Positions 13,366-14,995 of a DNA stretch of 14,995 nucleotides are shown here, one piece after another. Under the pieces are notes generated by a model, which worked only from the letters and a program-made list of their open reading frames with translations, searched no databases and had not been told where the DNA came from. The DNA lies in contig DATLTB010000029.1 of the NCBI GenBank assembly GCA_035533815.1, positions 1 to 14,995 on the forward strand, given 5' to 3'. Position 1 is the stretch's first letter. Every line of letters starts with the position of its first letter. This DNA is from JANWKA01 sp035533815 (lineage in GTDB: Bacteria > Bacteroidota > Bacteroidia > Chitinophagales > Chitinophagaceae). The translations under genes and the position numbers were made by a program.

Positions 13366-14604
13366 GGATTTTCTGCCCGGTCCCAGGTCAACTGGGTCAC
13401 TCCGGATCATGTTTATGCACCCAATATCAAGACAGTCAGGCTTATCCTGGCCGGATCCCCCCTCTCTTATCCCATCATCGGATTAAATGGCAGTCAGGTG
13501 GCTGAACTCAGTTTTGATGACCTGGACGGGGATGTTAAGGACTATTATTATACCCTGGAACTTTGCAATGCAGATTGGACCCCTTCTGAACTGAGTCCGT
13601 TCGATTACCTGCAGGGATTTGCGGATAACCGGCTGGAGAATTACCGGTTTTCCAATGGTACCCTCCAAAAATATACCCACTACACCCTGGATATACCGAA
13701 CAGCAGCTGCCAACCCAAACGTTCAGGGAATTATTTACTGAAAATCTATCTCAACGATGATACCAGCCAGCTGGTGCTCACCCGCAGGTTGCTGGTGGTG
13801 GATCCTAAGGCTTCCATAGCGGGATTCATACAGCAGCCGATCAATCCCCGCCTGTACCAGACCGGACAGAAAGTCAATTTCAGTATAAATATGGGTAGTC
13901 TGAATATTTCCGATGCCCCGGACCAGATCAAGGTATTCATCCTCCAGGACTACCGCTGGGACAATGCGATCAGTGGTATACAGCCTACCTTCATTCAGGG
14001 AAATGAACTGCAATATAATACGGAGAGCGATTGCATATTCCCGGGCATGAAAGAATGGCGTATCCTGGATATGCGGAGCCTGCATATGAGTACCGAACGG
14101 GTACGGCAGGTGGTGAGCCATACGGACAGCACGGATGTGTATGTATATCCGGATCCTTCCCGGTCTAATATCAACTATCAGACTTATCGGGATATCAACG
14201 GGATGTTTATTCCGGAACTGATCAAACAGGGTTACAATCCCGATTATGAAGGGGATTATGCCCTGGTGCATTTCATATTTCCGGCTACAGAACCCTATGG
14301 AACAAGCAGCATGTACATATTCGGAGAACTGACAAATTATGAATGCAATGATCAGGACAAAATGGTATATAATCCGGAAAAACAGGCTTATGAAGGCAGC
14401 CTTTACCTCAAGGAAGGGTACTACAATTATATATACGGACTGATCGATCCGGGAAGAGATTCATTAGTGACAACCTACACCGAAGGGGACTGGTGGGGAA
14501 CCGAAAATAACTATACTATCCTCGTATATTACCGATCCCTGGGCGGTAGATCTGACCAGTTAATCGGAAGCACTACCCTGAACAGTGTGATAAACCGCAA
14601 ATAG
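13327..14604 (+). CDS. type IX secretion system plug protein (DUF5103)
   Basis: A 425-residue exported protein of the DUF5103 family, whose member in Flavobacterium johnsoniae plugs the periplasmic side of the SprA translocon of the type IX secretion system. Residues 1-19 are a signal peptide (LFVILFFLLNGF, cleavage likely before QVNW). Family segments follow: NIKTVRLILAG and LNGSQVAELSFDDLDGD. Next come YYYTLELCNADWTPSELSPF with DYLQGF, LLVVDP, MFIPELIKQGYNPDYEGDY, and near the C-terminus GELTNYECND, GYYNYIYG and EGDWWGTENNYTILVYYR. The last segments resemble an early-set beta-sandwich. Length fits the family, usually about 400-430. The ATG at 13327 is set by the signal peptide. No other T9SS gene is in the window, which is common since these genes are scattered. 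It is transcribed alone. Confidence 0.92.
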   Translation: MNKLFVILFFLLNGFSARSQVNWVTPDHVYAPNIKTVRLILAGSPLSYPIIGLNGSQVAELSFDDLDGDVKDYYYTLELCNADWTPSELSPFDYLQGFADNRLENYRFSNGTLQKYTHYTLDIPNSSCQPKRSGNYLLKIYLNDDTSQLVLTRRLLVVDPKASIAGFIQQPINPRLYQTGQKVNFSINMGSLNISDAPDQIKVFILQDYRWDNAISGIQPTFIQGNELQYNTESDCIFPGMKEWRILDMRSLHMSTERVRQVVSHTDSTDVYVYPDPSRSNINYQTYRDINGMFIPELIKQGYNPDYEGDYALVHFIFPATEPYGTSSMYIFGELTNYECNDQDKMVYNPEKQAYEGSLYLKEGYYNYIYGLIDPGRDSLVTTYTEGDWWGTENNYTILVYYRSLGGRSDQLIGSTTLNSVINRK

Positions 14605-14741
14605 GGGTCAGCAAGCTAATTTTTTCAACTTTACAGATCAGGATCAAATCATTGCCCCTGTTGTCGATTTAGTATGCACTTATTATCCTTAAAATTGATT
14701 TGAAATTAAGCCTACAGGGCTGTAACCTCCAGGTTTGGATA

Positions 14742-14894
14742 CTATTGTGGATTTACCTTTAGCCATTCGGTTAGTTTATCAAAAGACTCAGAATTTTTAT
14801 TCAGGGAGTCCACTAATTTTCCAAAAGCAGATAAGCGGTTATTAATCACTTCATGAAGTTCATCGGCTCTCTGGGGTAAGCCGAATTCTTCCAT
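14742..14894 (-). CDS. possible 50-residue helical protein, unknown
   Basis: From the ATG at 14894 this frame encodes 50 residues, beginning MEEFGLPQRADELHEVINNR. They are charged, amphipathic and likely all helical, with no membrane segment. The frame is open upstream to TTG codons at 14939 and 14951. However, a perfect TAGTTTTG box at 14949-14956 overlaps the longer start, so transcription probably begins near 14942 and the ATG is preferred. I recognise no family. It could be a small regulatory or antitoxin-like protein, but no partner is visible before the window ends. The call rests on the promoter box and amino-acid composition only. Confidence 0.35.
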   Translation of the reverse strand: MEEFGLPQRADELHEVINNRLSAFGKLVDSLNKNSESFDKLTEWLKVNPQ

Positions 14895-14948
14895 ATTAAT
14901 TGTACTTTTTTTACATGTCGCTATAATCCAAACTTCCAAATTTCCTTT

Positions 14949-14956
14949 CAAAACTA
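14949..14956 (-). promoter_or_regulatory. Bacteroidota -7 box (TAGTTTTG) near the window end
   Basis: TAGTTTTG on the minus strand matches TAnnTTTG exactly. A TTG (complement of 14981-14983) lies 24 bases upstream, slightly too far for the usual -33 spacing. It would drive the 50-residue frame with a leader of about 48 bases. Confidence 0.35.
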
Positions 14957-14995
14957 ATATTTTATGATTTCTTTTTTGATCAATAAAATATTTAA

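Larger units (their letters stand above)
14605..14995. other. stretch after the plug gene with one possible very small gene
   Basis: Apart from the doubtful 50-codon frame at 14742-14894 I see nothing coding. The composition is AT-rich toward the end of the window. A short AGCC/GGCT inverted repeat at 14709-14721 lies between the plug stop and the small frame; it has no T-run and is not a convincing terminator. Confidence 0.4.

Noticed and set aside
13735..14271. 178-codon minus-strand frame inside the plug gene
   Set aside because: Shadow of the conserved DUF5103 coding region.
1..14995. CRISPR arrays, tRNA or rRNA genes, IS ends and att sites
   Set aside because: Reading both strands showed no regular repeat-spacer array, no T-loop signature in a spacer, no transposase or integrase and no terminal repeats with target duplications.

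Overview
The window looks like chromosomal, mostly housekeeping DNA from a member of the Bacteroidota, probably a Chitinophagaceae- or Sphingobacteriia-like lineage. The reasons are a lipoprotein form of the TamA outer-membrane assembly factor (TamL type), a type IX secretion system plug protein (DUF5103), a short PUA-less TruB, a CpsB/YwqE-type PHP phosphatase, and repeated TAnnTTTG boxes just upstream of start codons, which is the Bacteroidota -7 promoter element. The lineage is an inference from gene content; no rRNA or tRNA is present to confirm it. I see no CRISPR array, insertion sequence, phage gene or integrase.

Layout. Positions 1-1200 hold a PHP-family tyrosine phosphatase (+) and a small membrane-anchored protein of unknown function (-). 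Positions 1301-4357 are a + strand block: a TPR protein, a ComA-family phosphosulfolactate synthase, and shikimate dehydrogenase aroE, the last two overlapping or nearly so. Positions 4365-5826 are a - strand pair: a secreted DUF922 HExxH metalloprotease-like protein and a class I SAM methyltransferase. The methyltransferase is divergent from truB (5891-6577, +), and both starts sit 5-6 bases after a perfect TATCTTTG box, suggesting leaderless mRNAs. Positions 6697-7647 (-) encode an SPFH/band 7 protein in unusually AT-rich DNA, followed by a 447-base gene-free stretch rich in inverted repeats. Positions 8095-10551 (-) encode TamL, divergent from a SpoU/TrmH RNA methyltransferase (10731-11477, +). 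That gene abuts without a gap a convergent FtsX/LolE-type permease (11478-12713, -). After a 613-base gene-free stretch comes the type IX secretion plug protein (13327-14604, +), whose start codon lies inside a tandem duplication. The window closes with a possible very small - strand gene.

How the genes work together. Envelope biogenesis is the main theme: capsule or exopolysaccharide tyrosine phosphatase, TamL, lipoprotein-release-type permease, SPFH membrane scaffold, secreted protease-like protein and T9SS plug. RNA modification (truB, SpoU methyltransferase) and small-molecule metabolism (ComA, AroE) are the others. Three genes (aroE, tamL, the permease) have no convincing ATG start.

I did not find a clearly new multi-gene system. 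The observations most worth checking are the start-codon-spanning tandem duplication at the plug gene, the mirrored leaderless promoters between the methyltransferase and truB, the ComA homologue in a Bacteroidota context, the apparently TamB-less TamL with a palindrome at its promoter, and the AT-rich SPFH island with its adjacent inverted repeats.
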